Assembly (NCBI RefSeq): GCF_019059575.1
Contig: NW_024882770.1
Span: 124,001-188,000, forward strand
DNA: 64,000 nt
Reading direction: 5' to 3'
Source of the DNA: Amphibalanus amphitrite
Taxonomy: Eukaryota > Arthropoda > Thecostraca > Balanomorpha > Balanidae
Shown here: positions 46,813 through 57,530 of the stretch, piece by piece
Layout of the letters: every line of letters begins with the position of its first letter
Numbering within the stretch: the stretch's first letter is position 1
Notes under the pieces: model-generated
What the model saw: only the letters and a program-made list of their open reading frames with translations
Database searches by the model: none
What the model was told of the DNA's origin: nothing
Position numbers and translations under genes: made by a program

Positions 46813-47720
46813 ACCAGTAAAACGCCTTTTGGGCGAAGAACGAGCGAGCGAGATAGTGAGCCCTGCACGTGCGGAAGGGCGAGAGGGTACTTCCAACGGG
46901 CTTGCGCAAAGCACCCTTCTAAACGGTCGCTAGCGGTGTACCAAATTTGAACGCAGTCGGCCCAGCCGTTCCTGAGATCTGGAAGCGGCATTCTGCACGT
47001 GCGCACGTGCAAACGGGGTCCAAACTGACTTTTGCACGGCACCCTACTAACTGGTCCCCAACCGTGTACCAAATTTGAGCGCAATCGGCCCAGCCGTTCT
47101 CGAGATCTGGAAGCGCCCCCTGCACGTGCGCACGTGCAGTAGCACCTTAACTGCAACACATGGGAATGCATTGTCTGGTGGGTGCCTACCTGTTTGCCAA
47201 GTTTCAGCGAAATCGCCCCAGTAATTACCGAGTTATTAAAATGGGAACAAATTTGACACCTCTTATTGTTGTATTTTGCACGTGCACTGGGGGTGACACA
47301 CATGCATCGGGGGTATCCTATTTTTGGTAGAAGGGATGCTGCTACCCTACAAAAATTACCGCAAGCCAATCGCCCAAGCGGCTGCTGAGATATGAGCCTC
47401 TAAAAATCACTACTTTTGCAAAACAGCTTGAACACCCTTGACTTTTCACGTGGCACGTGCCACGACGGTCACTGAGATGTATCAACAGTAGTCAATTACG
47501 GGGTAGAAGGGATGGGGCTACCCAATAAAAAAGACCGCAGGCCAATCGGTCCGGTGGTTGCTGAGATATAAGCCTCTCAAAAGCGTTACAGGCCGGGCCG
47601 GGCCGGGCCGGGCCGGGCCGCTCATACCAAGATTACTTTACTACTCATACTGGCTCATACTGAGATTTTTCCGTTATATTGAAAAGACTCGCTTCGCTCG
47701 CTGCGCTGGCTCGCTCGTAA
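46813..47720 (-). repeat. C: CACGTG-rich repeat, inverted full copy
   Basis: Same organisation as A in reverse; tail at 46813, GCCGG/GGCCG tandem at 47590-47622, head ending ctcgctcgtaa at 47720. A partial self-duplication of the ctcatactg word lies at 47623-47665. Confidence 0.85.
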
Positions 47721-48567
47721 TAAACATTCAACATGACTAGATAACCACAGCTATAGGACATTTCGATCATTGCCGAAAGTTTTAAATCAACAGTCATTGT
47801 TTACGCACAGTACCGATGAATTTTGCACATCGAGTAATCATTTTGTGAAATGTCAAAACATTATCATAATCTGGTATGACGTTTTGCCTGTGACGAACAT
47901 TGTGCTCAATGACAAAAGAGTTGTGCACAATGGTTAAATGGAGCCCAGCCTGTTTCGCTGACCATCAGTGATGCACCTCGCCGATGGGTTATGCTGAATG
48001 ACGCTTGTTCAAACTGATGCCGAAACGGTTATGACGATTGGCCATCGAACAACGCAAAAAGGTGTAACACCGTAAAACGAAACGACAGTTACTTTGATCG
48101 CCTTGCTCAAGGCTTCAGATTAGTAATGCCGCCCGCGTTTTGTATGAGCTCATGTAGGGCTGGCCATCACTGCAGGAAATGACGTGAGGCGACACGTAGT
48201 GCCCATTGTTCTCCGCATGACACTTTTACCGAGATGATGGATGATCAATTTTCCTCGGAAATAACCAGCCCCAGACGTTCATTGATGATTTTCCTTCAAA
48301 AGTTACCTACTCACGGTCGTTAAGTGTGTGATGTTGCGCTTATATCAGCCTTCGGGCGAACGGACTGGGAAACGGACTGGGAAAGATGTGCAATGTGTAT
48401 TGCATCCTGGCAGTTGAGAGTCTCAACAGAGAGTCCGACCCCCCCCCCCGACCCCGCCGACGGGGGGTCGGGGGGTAGCGACCCCCCACTCGTCAGAACC
48501 GGGGGGGGTCGACCCCCCCACTTTTGGCGATGCTGAGTGGTGTGACGCCCGCGCCGCTCCCCCGCAG

Positions 48568-48795
48568 GTGGTGTGCGAGGTGACCACGGCCAAGGAGCTG
48601 GACGCCGCCGGCAAGAAGGAGCTCGAGGCCGCGCTCCAGGCCTTCCTGAAGAAGGGCGAGGTGCTCAAGTACTCGACCAAGGTGGACCCGGCCCTCATCG
48701 GTGGCATGGTGGTCACCATCGGCGACAAGTACGTCGACATGTCGATCGCCTCCAAAATCAAGAAGTACACGGCGGCCATTTCGTCGGCCGTGTAG
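48568..48795 (+). CDS. ATP5PO: ATP synthase OSCP subunit, exon 3 (C-terminal domain)
   Basis: 75 codons plus TAG at 48793-48795, phase 0 after acceptor ctcccccgcag. It encodes the small C-terminal domain that binds subunit b of the peripheral stalk. Visible: EVTTAKELD, LKKGEVLKYSTKVDPALIGG, then MVVTIGDKYVDMSIASKIKK, the ATP synthase delta/OSCP signature with the conserved double Gly and IGDKYVD. The joint with exon 2 restores HRGE-VVCEVT, as expected for the family. Confidence 0.97.
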   Translation: MVCEVTTAKELDAAGKKELEAALQAFLKKGEVLKYSTKVDPALIGGMVVTIGDKYVDMSIASKIKKYTAAISSAV

Positions 48796-48891
48796 CGGCC
48801 GGGACGGCGGGCTGCGCGCCCATAGACGGCAGGCGTGTGAGTGTTTACCGTGCAATGTGACCTGTTGTGCGCCCGTGCCGCACGCAGCCTC

Positions 48892-48897
48892 AATACA
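48892..48897 (+). promoter_or_regulatory. ATP5PO: Possible non-canonical poly(A) signal of OSCP
   Basis: AATACA, a weak variant, 97 bases after the stop; no AATAAA is found close by. A 23-bp repeat, gagctgagcgggctggggac then gcg, follows at 49040-49090. Confidence 0.25.
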
Positions 48898-49382
48898 GCT
48901 GGGGGCCGGGCACTCGGCGTGTTGGCGGCGGCTGGACGACGGGGACCTCTCACCGTCACCGGTCATCCGCGTCTGAGCGGACAGACGCGGCCCCCACTGG
49001 AGGGGTGTTCGCGGCGCTCGGCGTTGGGTTGTCCCACACGGAGCTGAGCGGGCTGGGGACGCGGAGCTGAGCGGGCTGGGGACGCGGAGTGCTGGCGGTA
49101 TTGTATCGGGGCGGCCGCAGCTGGTGTGCCATTGCTGTGCCGCGGCGCGGACATCTCGGTGGTGCGACCGCAGCCCGGGCACGGCAAAAACCTTACAGCT
49201 ACACACCACCGTATCGGTCACAGCAGATAGGTACAGATATGTATTCATCAAGGGTCCACAGCAAAAGGTGGCTTTTCACCTGATACGTAAAGCAGAGAAA
49301 ACCGATAAAACATGGGGTAAGTGGACATGACATCATCATAGCACACACAAATCACGCACACGACATTCACACCAATACCATC

Positions 49383-49968
49383 TCAGTGACGTCTGGTAAG
49401 AATAGCGTTTTTTGCTTCTCGACGGAACGATGGCAAATACGGATCCAAGTTAATGTCGTTCAACATCGATACCCCCCTGATACACAGTCGGCGCCTCCCC
49501 GTCTCGGTTCGGGGTCGTGGTTGTGTCAATCTGCCGGCGTGCCTTGTGTTGTGGTCCTGGTCATGTAGGTCGCGGGCTAATGGAACGATGGTATGGCTGA
49601 TATATTCAGGAATTCTCGTGGTGATAGCTCGCTGGACTGCGCAGATGGTGTGGTACTCGGCTAACTCATCAGCTTGCAGCCAGCCGAGCCGCTCGATGAC
49701 ATCGGAGATGTGGTCAACTGGTCACTGCGTCTGCGACCGCTGACGACCCGCCCACAAAAGTTGATGATCTTCTGTACGCGAGTCATCTGTGTCACACCAC
49801 GCGTCCCGTACACACTCATGTAGTACCGCACGATGGAAAGAACCAGGGCCTGCACTACAAACCTCAGTGTGCTGGATGGCATCACGTGACGTGCGTGGGT
49901 GAAGGCGATGAGTATGCCGGCACAGCAACCAGACTGGACAGTCGCCAACTACACATGTCACCCTCACC
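49383..49968 (-). pseudogene. LINE polymerase C-terminus with an 8-bp frameshift
   Basis: Read on the - strand, the thumb and C-terminal region of a non-LTR polymerase is clear: AFTHARHVMPSSTLRFVVQA, LVLSIVRYYMSVYG, VQKIINFCGRVVSGRRRSD, then in a shifted frame HISDVIERLGWLQADELAEY, AVQRAI, NTRHAGRLTQPRPRTETG, and a tail ending in TGA at 49385-49383. The shift is at about 49710, where gacc is repeated around agtt, so an 8-base insertion explains it. The RT core is missing upstream. The family frequently ends with this PRPRTETGRRR element. It lies 600 bases beyond the OSCP stop and in opposite orientation. Confidence 0.85.
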
Positions 49969-50624
49969 CCTGACTCTCTGTGGGAGTGTCATTTAGCTAC
50001 GCTTTCCACCATCTTTATTTGGGACTTTGTTATTTTCTTTTTAATTTAATTAATTCTGCCTTTGTCTGAACTTCAATGACTTGCGTCGACAAAGCTTACG
50101 ACGCGTCAAATTTGCAGGCATTCAGTTGTGGGCACGAGTCATCGGAGGTCTTCTCACTAGGTGGAATGAGGAAACCTGGTGCCCCCCCCCCCCCCTCCCA
50201 AGTTATTTTATCCTGCATACAGTCTAGTCCACATTTATTTATAAAAACGACGGAACACATTACACGTATATGAGTAAATAGAGACTTTGTGCTATGAGAA
50301 TTCAGATCAAAGTTCATGCGCAGCCCTCGTCTCACCAGATGGCAGGTAGTTTTAAGCTTCATTTCGACAGGACCGAGAACAGCTCGATAGCTTTGTCATA
50401 GTTATCCAGGAATCGTGATTCGACAAAGAAGTGCTGCGATGCGCCACTCCAAAGAGCTTATTACACTCGTAGGCTTCACTTTCCGCCTAGTGTGGCGACG
50501 AAATACAAAATGTGTAATTCCTGCCAAATACGTCACTGCCATGTTGAGCGAGTTTGTCAAAAACTTTGCTAGCCGATAGTGTGGAGCGCAGAGCGTCTTT
50601 GTATCATAATTTATGATTGGCTCA
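49969..50624. other. No gene seen
   Basis: A 13-base C run lies at 50182. No exon or repeat was recognised. Confidence 0.45.
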
Positions 50625-50834
50625 TTAAGGTGGCCGTCCACTGGTTAGGCGAGTATTCATCGCGCAATCGTAGAGCGCCTAGCACGCGCTGAAAAAGGTC
50701 TAGTATTTCAACTCGTCAGCGCGTAATTCGGCGCCGAGCAGCCGACGAATTCTGACTGCACTTCGTCGTGCGTTACCGCAGTCGACGCGCAGCCCATAGA
50801 TTCAGCGCGCCTCACCAGTGGACGGCCACCTTAA
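50625..50834. mobile_element. 210-bp TTAA MITE with perfect 20-bp TIR
   Basis: Both ends read TTAAGGTGGCCGTCCACTGG inward, with the TTAA target included on each side. The interior is GC-rich and without a frame. TTAA target suggests a piggyBac-type source, but its ends differ from the 1.2-kb TTAA family. Confidence 0.85.
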
Positions 50835-51094
50835 AGGAAATGGTTTACTTTTAACGTGGGGTTTGGAACTGGCATAGCAGTTTTGTAGGCTGTAGCTTGG
50901 GCTGAGACTAGCACAAATCAGAAGCTTTTACGGCCCAACGATCACACTACACGAAGATATTCCATTTCTCGTTCCGACTTCCGAAAACAGTGCCTTGCAG
51001 AGGAATGCGTGCCATGCTGAGAAATGCAGCCACGTCATGTCATCGTCAGCCAATCAGCATGCTGTTTACAGCCAATGGGTTTGTACTACGCAAC
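50835..51094. other. No gene seen
   Basis: Unique-looking DNA between two MITEs. Confidence 0.4.
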
Positions 51095-51102
51095 ATGATT
51101 GG

Positions 51103-52776
51103 CAGGCATCGGTAGGATTGTGATTGCAGGATTGCAAAATCCTGATTGCATTCCTTTTTGGTGGATTGCACCGGGATTTGAAATCCATTCCAAAAAAAGG
51201 ATTTGATTGCGGATTGGATTGCATCATACTTCCAATTTTTGCAATCCAATCCGGATTGTGTTTGATTAGTGCTTTGAAATGATTAGCTGCGATTGAAAAT
51301 TATGAGATAGGCTTCATCGGCTTAATGTAGGGTAAGGTGCGTAATTAGCGACCCTTTCCGATTTGCGACCTACCTCCCTACAGAAAAACTGGCAGGAGAA
51401 AACGGGGTAAAAACATCGTCAAAAGGTCAGCCATACTTTGGTTATCAAGTTAAATTATTTTTCGGTCGTCGATGTTTCTGGTGGGACGTTTCAGGTGAGT
51501 TTAAATAAAAATGACGAGTTTCTTATCCAAAACGTGTGTGTTTGGGTCCTCTCTGATGAAAAGCGATGCACATTAGGATGATGCACCTTTTTTATTCTGA
51601 ATCGACATTCCTTTTCTAATTGATTGCCGTTTTCCCATAGTGAATCGCTCAACTGTGCACAGCATGGCGGTTAAAAATGTGTCGCAACTCATATTTCCTA
51701 TTTGCGCCTGACATGGTCGCAAATAGCTCAAGAAGGGAGAGAAAGGGGAAAAGAGAGAAATGAAAATGAAGTGTTGCTGAAGCTTGCAATGTGTGGCAGG
51801 GGATGTCAAATGTCGTCACCGACCGCAGGGGTGCCGAATTCAGCGCGGACCTCGAATATCATACAAGATAGCCCGCAAAATTTGGGTTTCCGCCTTCTTT
51901 TCGCCTTCGGTGCATCACGTGATCAGTTTTTACTTACGTAAATGTGTTGGATAAACGTTCCTGTTCGAGTGATTGAGTGCTTTGCGTATAGGTTACCTTT
52001 TTGAGATCATATTTCATCTTTTCAGGCGTCGCATTTTTTGCCATTTTTAATATGGGGAAACCCATAGACTTATTAGCGACCCTCCCCGGTCGCTAATTGG
52101 GAAGAGTTCCCTATTAGCGTTTTTTGCAATGGTTTGCCAAAATGCTCACTACAAATAAGTTAGTGAATATTGGGGCAGAAAATGACTATATTTTAATAGA
52201 AAAATGAACGATCTCTCCGAAAATCAAGCCAGTAACACAGTTGCACCCACAGATCGTGAGCAATGACGGTTCAAATTAAGGGAGTCGCTAATTAGGCACC
52301 TTACCCTACTTTGCTATCAAGGGCTTTACATCGAAACTTGAAATAATTTAAACGCTTTTAATTTAAACGCGCAAAATAATATACGCTGATGAACTACATA
52401 GGAAGGGCAAAATTACGTATTTGAGGGCGAGTTTTAAAAATAAAAAACGCTGGTTGGGTACAGGTTTAAATGTGGGGGTGTTTGAGGCAAATAATATTTC
52501 CCATAAAATACCTGTGCCTTAGATAGGAATTACTCGCAAGACTAGGTGCTAGAAATGGGTGATTTTGGGATGGAGGCACGGCCCTATGCCCCCCTCCCTC
52601 CCCCAGATTCACTAGTGCACATAATACCTAATACAACAGGATTGCAAAAAACGATTGCGGATTTGATCACAATCCAAGTGAAAAAAGGGGATTGCGGGTA
52701 GGAATGCAATCCACTTCGGCACTAGGAATGTGGATTGGGAATGCAATCCTTTCAAAAAGGATTTTACCGATGCCTG
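51103..52776. mobile_element. hAT MITE with 8-bp target duplication, split by another MITE
   Basis: ATGATTGG is exactly duplicated at 51095-51102 and 52777-52784. TIR CAGGCATCGGTA at both ends. Subterminal ggattgc/gcaatcc words are piled up at 51110-51260 and 52636-52765. Removing the nested element leaves about 695 bp with no transposase. TIR, subterminal words and the 8-bp duplication are all as in hAT elements. Confidence 0.9.
51330..52306. mobile_element. TA-flanked MITE nested in the hAT MITE
   Basis: TA at 51328-51329 and 52307-52308. Left end GGGTAAGGTGCGTAATTAGC, right complement GGGTAAGGTGCCTAATTAGC. The word attagcgacc recurs inside at 52073-52115 in both orientations. Length 977 bp. 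Confidence 0.88.
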
Positions 52777-52784
52777 ATGATTGG

Positions 52785-53510
52785 TCAACGCGTAATAAGC
52801 TTCCGCGTCAAACACCATTTTAGGTATATGGAATATAGGATATAATCTTTTTATAAAAAGGTTTAATTTTCTCGGCTGATCATTTTGAGCATAAAAAATA
52901 ACTAATCCATTGCAAAAGACTAATTTCGGGAAAGTGAACTATTCTCTTCAACTGTTTTCGAGCTATTTTCGGTTTTGTTGAAAAAGGAGGTACCTACCGC
53001 CGAGTAGGTACGACGAGACCTGCGCATGCAGGCTGCGCGACACTTAATGACGCCATCGGACTCTTGCAGAGAACACGCGCTCACAACAGATACAAAACGA
53101 AACTGAAATTCCTTCTCCAAGCACCCGCACATCGCTGCGTAACAGGCAACAGTCGACCCAGGGCATATCACGGGGCGCGCGTCACCACAGCGCCTCTGGC
53201 GGCCGCTGCGGAAAACACCGTCTGCCCGTCCGCCGCCAGGGGGCCGACCATTGGCTCTGTCCAGGAGCGACTGTGGCCCACAGCGCCCGGCACGCTCGCT
53301 GGTCGCCGTGCTACTTCCCCCGGCACATCTCGGCAGGCCGGACTCCTCGGGGTTGCGTTCTGGCCGGGTACTGCAGTCAGCACGCGGAATGCAGTGCTCT
53401 CACGGCCCGCAGGTCCTCGCCGGTCAGATTAGGCAGTCTAAGGCGCCGCCACGACACCAAACACCACTTCTAGGTCCGCCGGGAGCCCGAGCCGTGCGGT
53501 CACGACAGTC
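52785..53510. other. No supported gene
   Basis: Bases 53060-53510 are GC-rich with long chance frames. No splice or family evidence. Confidence 0.4.
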
Positions 53511-53514
53511 ACGG

Positions 53515-54360
53515 CATCGCCGTCCACTGGAGGAGTCCGTCACGACACCACAGTCCACTGGAGGAGTCCGTCACGACACCACAGTCCACTGGAGGAGTCC
53601 GTCACGACACCACAGTCCACTGGAGGAGTCCGTCACGACACCACAGTCCACTGGAGGAGTCCCTCAGTCACGACACCACAGTTCACTGGAGGAGTCCGTC
53701 AGTCACGACACCACAGTCCACTGGAGAGTGGAGGAGTCCGTCACGACACCACAGTCCACTGGAGGAGTCCGTCAGTCACGACACCCAGTCCACTGGAGGA
53801 GTCAGTCAGTCACGACACCACAGTCCACTGGAGGAGTCCGTCAGTCACGACACCACAGTCCACTGGAGGAGTCCGTCACGACACCACAGTCAACTGGAGG
53901 AATCCCTCACGACACCACAGTTCACTGGAGGAGTCCGTCAGTCACGACACCACAGTCCACTGGAGGAGTCCGTCACGACACCACAGTCCACTGGAGGAGT
54001 CCGTCACGACACCACAGTCCACTGGAGGAGTCCCTCAGTCACGACACCACAGTCCACTGGAGGAGTCCGTCAGTCACGACACCACAGTCCACTGGAGGAG
54101 TCCGTCACGACACCACAGTCCACTGGAGGAGTCCGTCACGACACCTCAGTCCACTGGAGGAGTCCGTCAGTCACGACTCCACAGTCCACTGGAGGAGTCC
54201 GTCACGACACCACAGTTCACTGGATGAGTCCGTCACGACACCACAGTCCACTGGAGGAGTCCGTCACGACACCACAGTCCACTGGAGGAGACTGTCACGA
54301 CACCACAGTTCACTGGAGGAGTCCGTCACGACACCACAGTTCACTGGAGGAGTCCACCCG
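53515..54360. repeat. 31-bp minisatellite with 35-bp variants, about 27 copies
   Basis: Unit cacgacaccacagtccactg then gaggagtccgt; a cagt insertion makes the longer form. A 451-codon frame over it is a product of the period. Confidence 0.95.
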
Positions 54361-54589
54361 CACAGAGGACGCTACGGTGGCTGCAGTGAATCACTCCAGC
54401 ATTTTATGCCCTGCAGCCCAGTGAGCCAATGCACCATTTTTTTTTTTCAGGCGTGGAATGTTTCCGTTCTGTTGTGGGCCGTCCTGACGTCGATATTGTC
54501 ACAGATGTGCGGCTGCGGCGACATCCCGAGTCGAGTCGGGTTAAATCGGCGGCTGTCTCCGGCCTCAGTGGAGCCGCTGTCTTCATCCC

Positions 54590-55130
54590 CGCTGGAGCCG
54601 CTGTGACCGGTCTCTGTGGCCGGCCCCGCTGGAGCCGCTGTGACCGGCCCCGCTGGAGCCGCTGTGACCGGCCCCGCTGGAGCCGCTGTGACCGGCCCCG
54701 CTGGAGCCGCTGTGACCGGCCCCGCTGGAGCCGCTGTGACCGGCCCCGCTGGAGCCGCTGTGACCGGTCTCTGTGGCCGGCCCCGCTGGAGCCGCTGTGA
54801 CCGGTCTCTGTGGCCGGCCCCGCTGGAGCCGCTGTGACCGGCCCCGCTGGAGCCGCTGTGACCGGCCCCGCTGGAGCCGCTGTGACCGGCCCCGCTGGAG
54901 CCGCTGTGACCGGCCCCGCTGGAGCCGCTGTGACCGGTCTCTGTGGCCGGCCCCGCTGGAGCCGCTGTGACCGGTCTCTGTGGCCGGCCCCGCTGGAGCC
55001 GCTGTGACCGGCCCCGCTGGAGCCGCTGTGACCGGCCCCGCTGGAGCCGCTGTGACCGGCCCCGCTGGAGCCGCTGTGACCGGTCTCTGTGGCCGGCCCC
55101 GCTGGAGCCGCTGTGACCGGCCCCGTTGGC
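54590..55130. repeat. 24-bp minisatellite with 37-bp variants
   Basis: Unit gtgaccggccccgctggagc then cgct, about 20 copies; the long form inserts tctctgtggccgg. The two forms alternate in blocks, as in higher-order repeats. Confidence 0.95.
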
Positions 55131-55394
55131 GCTGGCTCAGATGCCGTTGTGGCGAGACTTCAGCGGCGCGTATGTGCCGTTCAACATAGCACCTGAAAAG
55201 GCCAAGATGTCAGAAGTTGCAGTAAAGGCATTGGTCCCGATAGACGACTTCAGCTCAGTGACATCTTTCCCCATAGATAACAGCGCAAAAGCAGTTACTT
55301 GTTAGCATACGGGCGTAAGTAGAAGCCGCAGTCTCTGTTGGAATTACCGATACGCGGCGCGGCGCGGCCGGCACGCCTGACGGAGGGAAGGCTG

Positions 55395-56015
55395 CTACTA
55401 TGGACGTCGCACCCCTTGAAGTTGAGACTCCACTTTTGCGATAATTTTTAAATGCGTAACTCTCGCTGACGATATTCTGGCAATGTGTGTTTCAGAACCT
55501 GCCGAAACTTTTATTATTAAGGTATTTTGACGCCAAATGATTATGAAAGGTAGGAACTTCTCATTCACTCGTGATGTTAAATTTCACGGACCGAATCTGC
55601 TGTTTGGGTAGAGGCACGCGCTCATGGGGCGGAGCCACGTAATGACTTCAGCGCTATGCTTCCTCCGGCGCTCCTTGCCCGGTGACCGGTCACTCGCTTC
55701 TCGCGCTCCATCCAGGCTTGATGGTGGGCGGCCGCCAGCTCTGTAGCGTATATACCTACCCACATTAAGACCAGATGGCGCTGGTGGCGGGGCTCGAGTA
55801 TGGCCGAACGCAAGCCTCTGCCCGAGCCTGAATTGACCTTAGCATTACGAGTGAATAAGAAGTACCTTTCATAATCGTTTGGCGTCAAAATGACTTGTAA
55901 TAAAAGTTTCGGCAGGTTCTGAAACGCACATTGCCAGGATATCGTCAACGAGAGTTAACGCATTTAAAAGTTATCGCAAAAAGTGGGGTCTCAAGAGGTT
56001 TGACGTCCATAGTAG
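55395..56015. repeat. 621-bp palindromic foldback element
   Basis: Arms of ~185 bases (ctactatggacgtc at 55395 and its complement ending 56015) around a GC-rich asymmetric spacer. A second copy in the opposite orientation is at 58911-60046. Confidence 0.85.
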
Positions 56016-56375
56016 TTGACCTGGGGATGGATGAGGATGTTGGGGAGGAAGGGATGGGAGAGGGCCGAACCGATTTCAGCCGCTGGTTCACCGGTACTTC
56101 CTTTCCCGTGTATCGGTACTTTCAAGGGACGCTAGACAAGGCAGCCACTGTATCGCCACTAGAAGAACGCGGACAGCACTATTGTAGACAATAGTTATAC
56201 CCACAGAGTCAACACTGTATGTACTACAATATACCATAATCAGTGACAATTCTGTACCTACTGTTAGACAAGATACCCACGGACAGAGACAACATTGCAA
56301 GCAGCATGTCTACACCATGACCGGCAATACGGCACCATGAACGTCACGAGCCCTGCCGGGACCGAGCAGCTGTGG
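56016..56375. other. No gene seen
   Basis: Unique-looking DNA. A further 3' exon of the transporter is expected somewhere below 56625 but I could not identify it. Confidence 0.4.
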
Positions 56376-56590
56376 CCCTGTGGGACCGCGGGACCGCGGG
56401 ACAGCTGGCCGGGACCGAGCAGCTGACCGGGACAGCTGGCCGGGACCGATCAGCTGACCGGGACCGCGGGACAGCTGGCCGGGACCGCGGGACAGCGGGA
56501 CAGCTGGCCGGGACTGCGGGACAGCTGGCCGGGACCGCGGGACCGTGGGGCAGCTGGCCGGGACCGCGGGACAGCGCCGAGCGGCGGGCC
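56376..56590. repeat. GC-rich minisatellite in the transporter intron
   Basis: Words gggacagctggccgggaccg in 15-34 base registers. It starts about 35 bases beyond the - strand donor at 56624. Confidence 0.9.
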
Positions 56591-56624
56591 GGGCCCGATC
56601 GGGCGGCCACCGCGCGCCACTGAC

Positions 56625-56816
56625 CGTTGCTGCTGTACATTTCGCGCTTGTGTCGTCCGTACGGTGGGCGGTGGGGCCGCAGCGCCCGGCAGCAGTAGTA
56701 GAGCAGCATGTAGAGCACAGCGCCGCCGGCTGCCACCACGGAGCCCATGCAGAGCAGCGCCTCACCCGAGTAGTGCGGCAGCAGGTGGAGCGCCACGCCG
56801 GCGCCCAGACCGCGAC
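56625..56816 (-). CDS. MFSD6-like transporter, downstream internal exon
   Basis: On the - strand the acceptor gtacgtgccccag ends at 56817; the exon supplies the last two bases of a Gly codon, 63 codons, and one base before donor GTCAGT. It encodes GRGLGAGVALHLLPHYSGEA and then one hydrophobic helix, LCMGSVVAAGGAVLYMLLYY, followed by a basic cytoplasmic run (CCRALRPHRPPYGRHKREMY). With the exon at 60432-60667 it restores HFGVG-RGLGAGV, the GxGRGxGxxxGG-type motif between transmembrane helices 10 and 11 of MFSD6/MFS_1-like proteins. This would be helix 11-12 territory. The substrate of this subfamily is not known with confidence. Confidence 0.75.
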
Positions 56817-56829
56817 CTGGGGCACGTAC

Positions 56830-57120
56830 AGGGGCACACAGAGTCACACAGAGTCACACATTGGGTCACACACAGGGGCACACGGGGTCACACATTGGGC
56901 CACACACGAGGTCACACACAAAGCCACACACAAAGTCACACATTGGTTCACACACATTGAGTCACACACACAGGGTCACACAGAGTCACACATTGGGCCA
57001 CACACAGGGTCACACGGGGTCACACACAGAGTCACACATTGGGTCACACACATTGGGTCACGCACAGGGGTCAGAAAGGCCACACACAGGGGTCACACAG
57101 GGTCATACACAGGTCACAGG
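56830..57120. repeat. gtcacaca-type minisatellite in the transporter intron
   Basis: Units cacacagagtcacacattgg then gtcacacac with variants. It begins about 12 bases upstream of the - strand acceptor at 56817. Confidence 0.9.
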
Positions 57121-57530
57121 GGCCATTCGGGGTCTTTGACAGGTTGGCATCACGGCATTCGGCAGGTCAGCAGGAGCATCCCATTGTCCGTGAGGGGCGT
57201 CGGCTCTGACCGTCTGCATACCGTCCAACGTGCGGCATTTGAGCAGGAGCGACCGGCCAGCGGCCACCGTTTGTTTCTCTGTGGCCCGCCAACTCACCCC
57301 ACTACCTGCGGATGCATGTTTAGCGGCGAAGGCCGACTGACTTGTGACAAGTGTACCTAATGTGTAAGTATATCGGAGCGGCGGCCCGGGCGCTGAGGGC
57401 ATACAATGTCATGCAAAGGCTAAGCTCAAGGTCAGGCCAGGTCACCGGAGACGAACTATTGGATAGGATAGGATATGTGCAACATAGATTTTATAGGTCA
57501 TGTGTAAAAACGTTGTGCCATTTTTACACA
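57121..57530. other. No gene seen (intron of the transporter)
   Basis: Nothing recognised apart from a ggataggata pair at 57460. Confidence 0.45.

Larger units (their letters stand above)
43332..48567 (+). other. ATP5PO: OSCP intron 2, repeat-packed
   Basis: 5236 bp between donor GTCAGT and acceptor ctcccccgcag. Beside the minisatellite it holds three copies of the CACGTG repeat (44951-47720) and a short retroposon. Bases 43700-44940 and 47721-48420 show no gene. Bases 48439-48525 are a C-run/G-run cluster immediately before the acceptor. Confidence 0.9.

Noticed and set aside
45344..47369. Frames with peptides like FQISRTAGPIALKFGT in several copies
   Set aside because: They are translations of the CACGTG-repeat modules, appear in both orientations and shift frame between copies; no selection on protein is visible.
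53251..54606. A 451-codon open frame on the + strand
   Set aside because: It runs through the 31-bp minisatellite and changes register with it; no family features.
55141..55305. + strand 54-codon frame beginning MPLWRDFSGAYVPF
   Set aside because: A length common by chance, no upstream splice or promoter signal, starts at the edge of a minisatellite.
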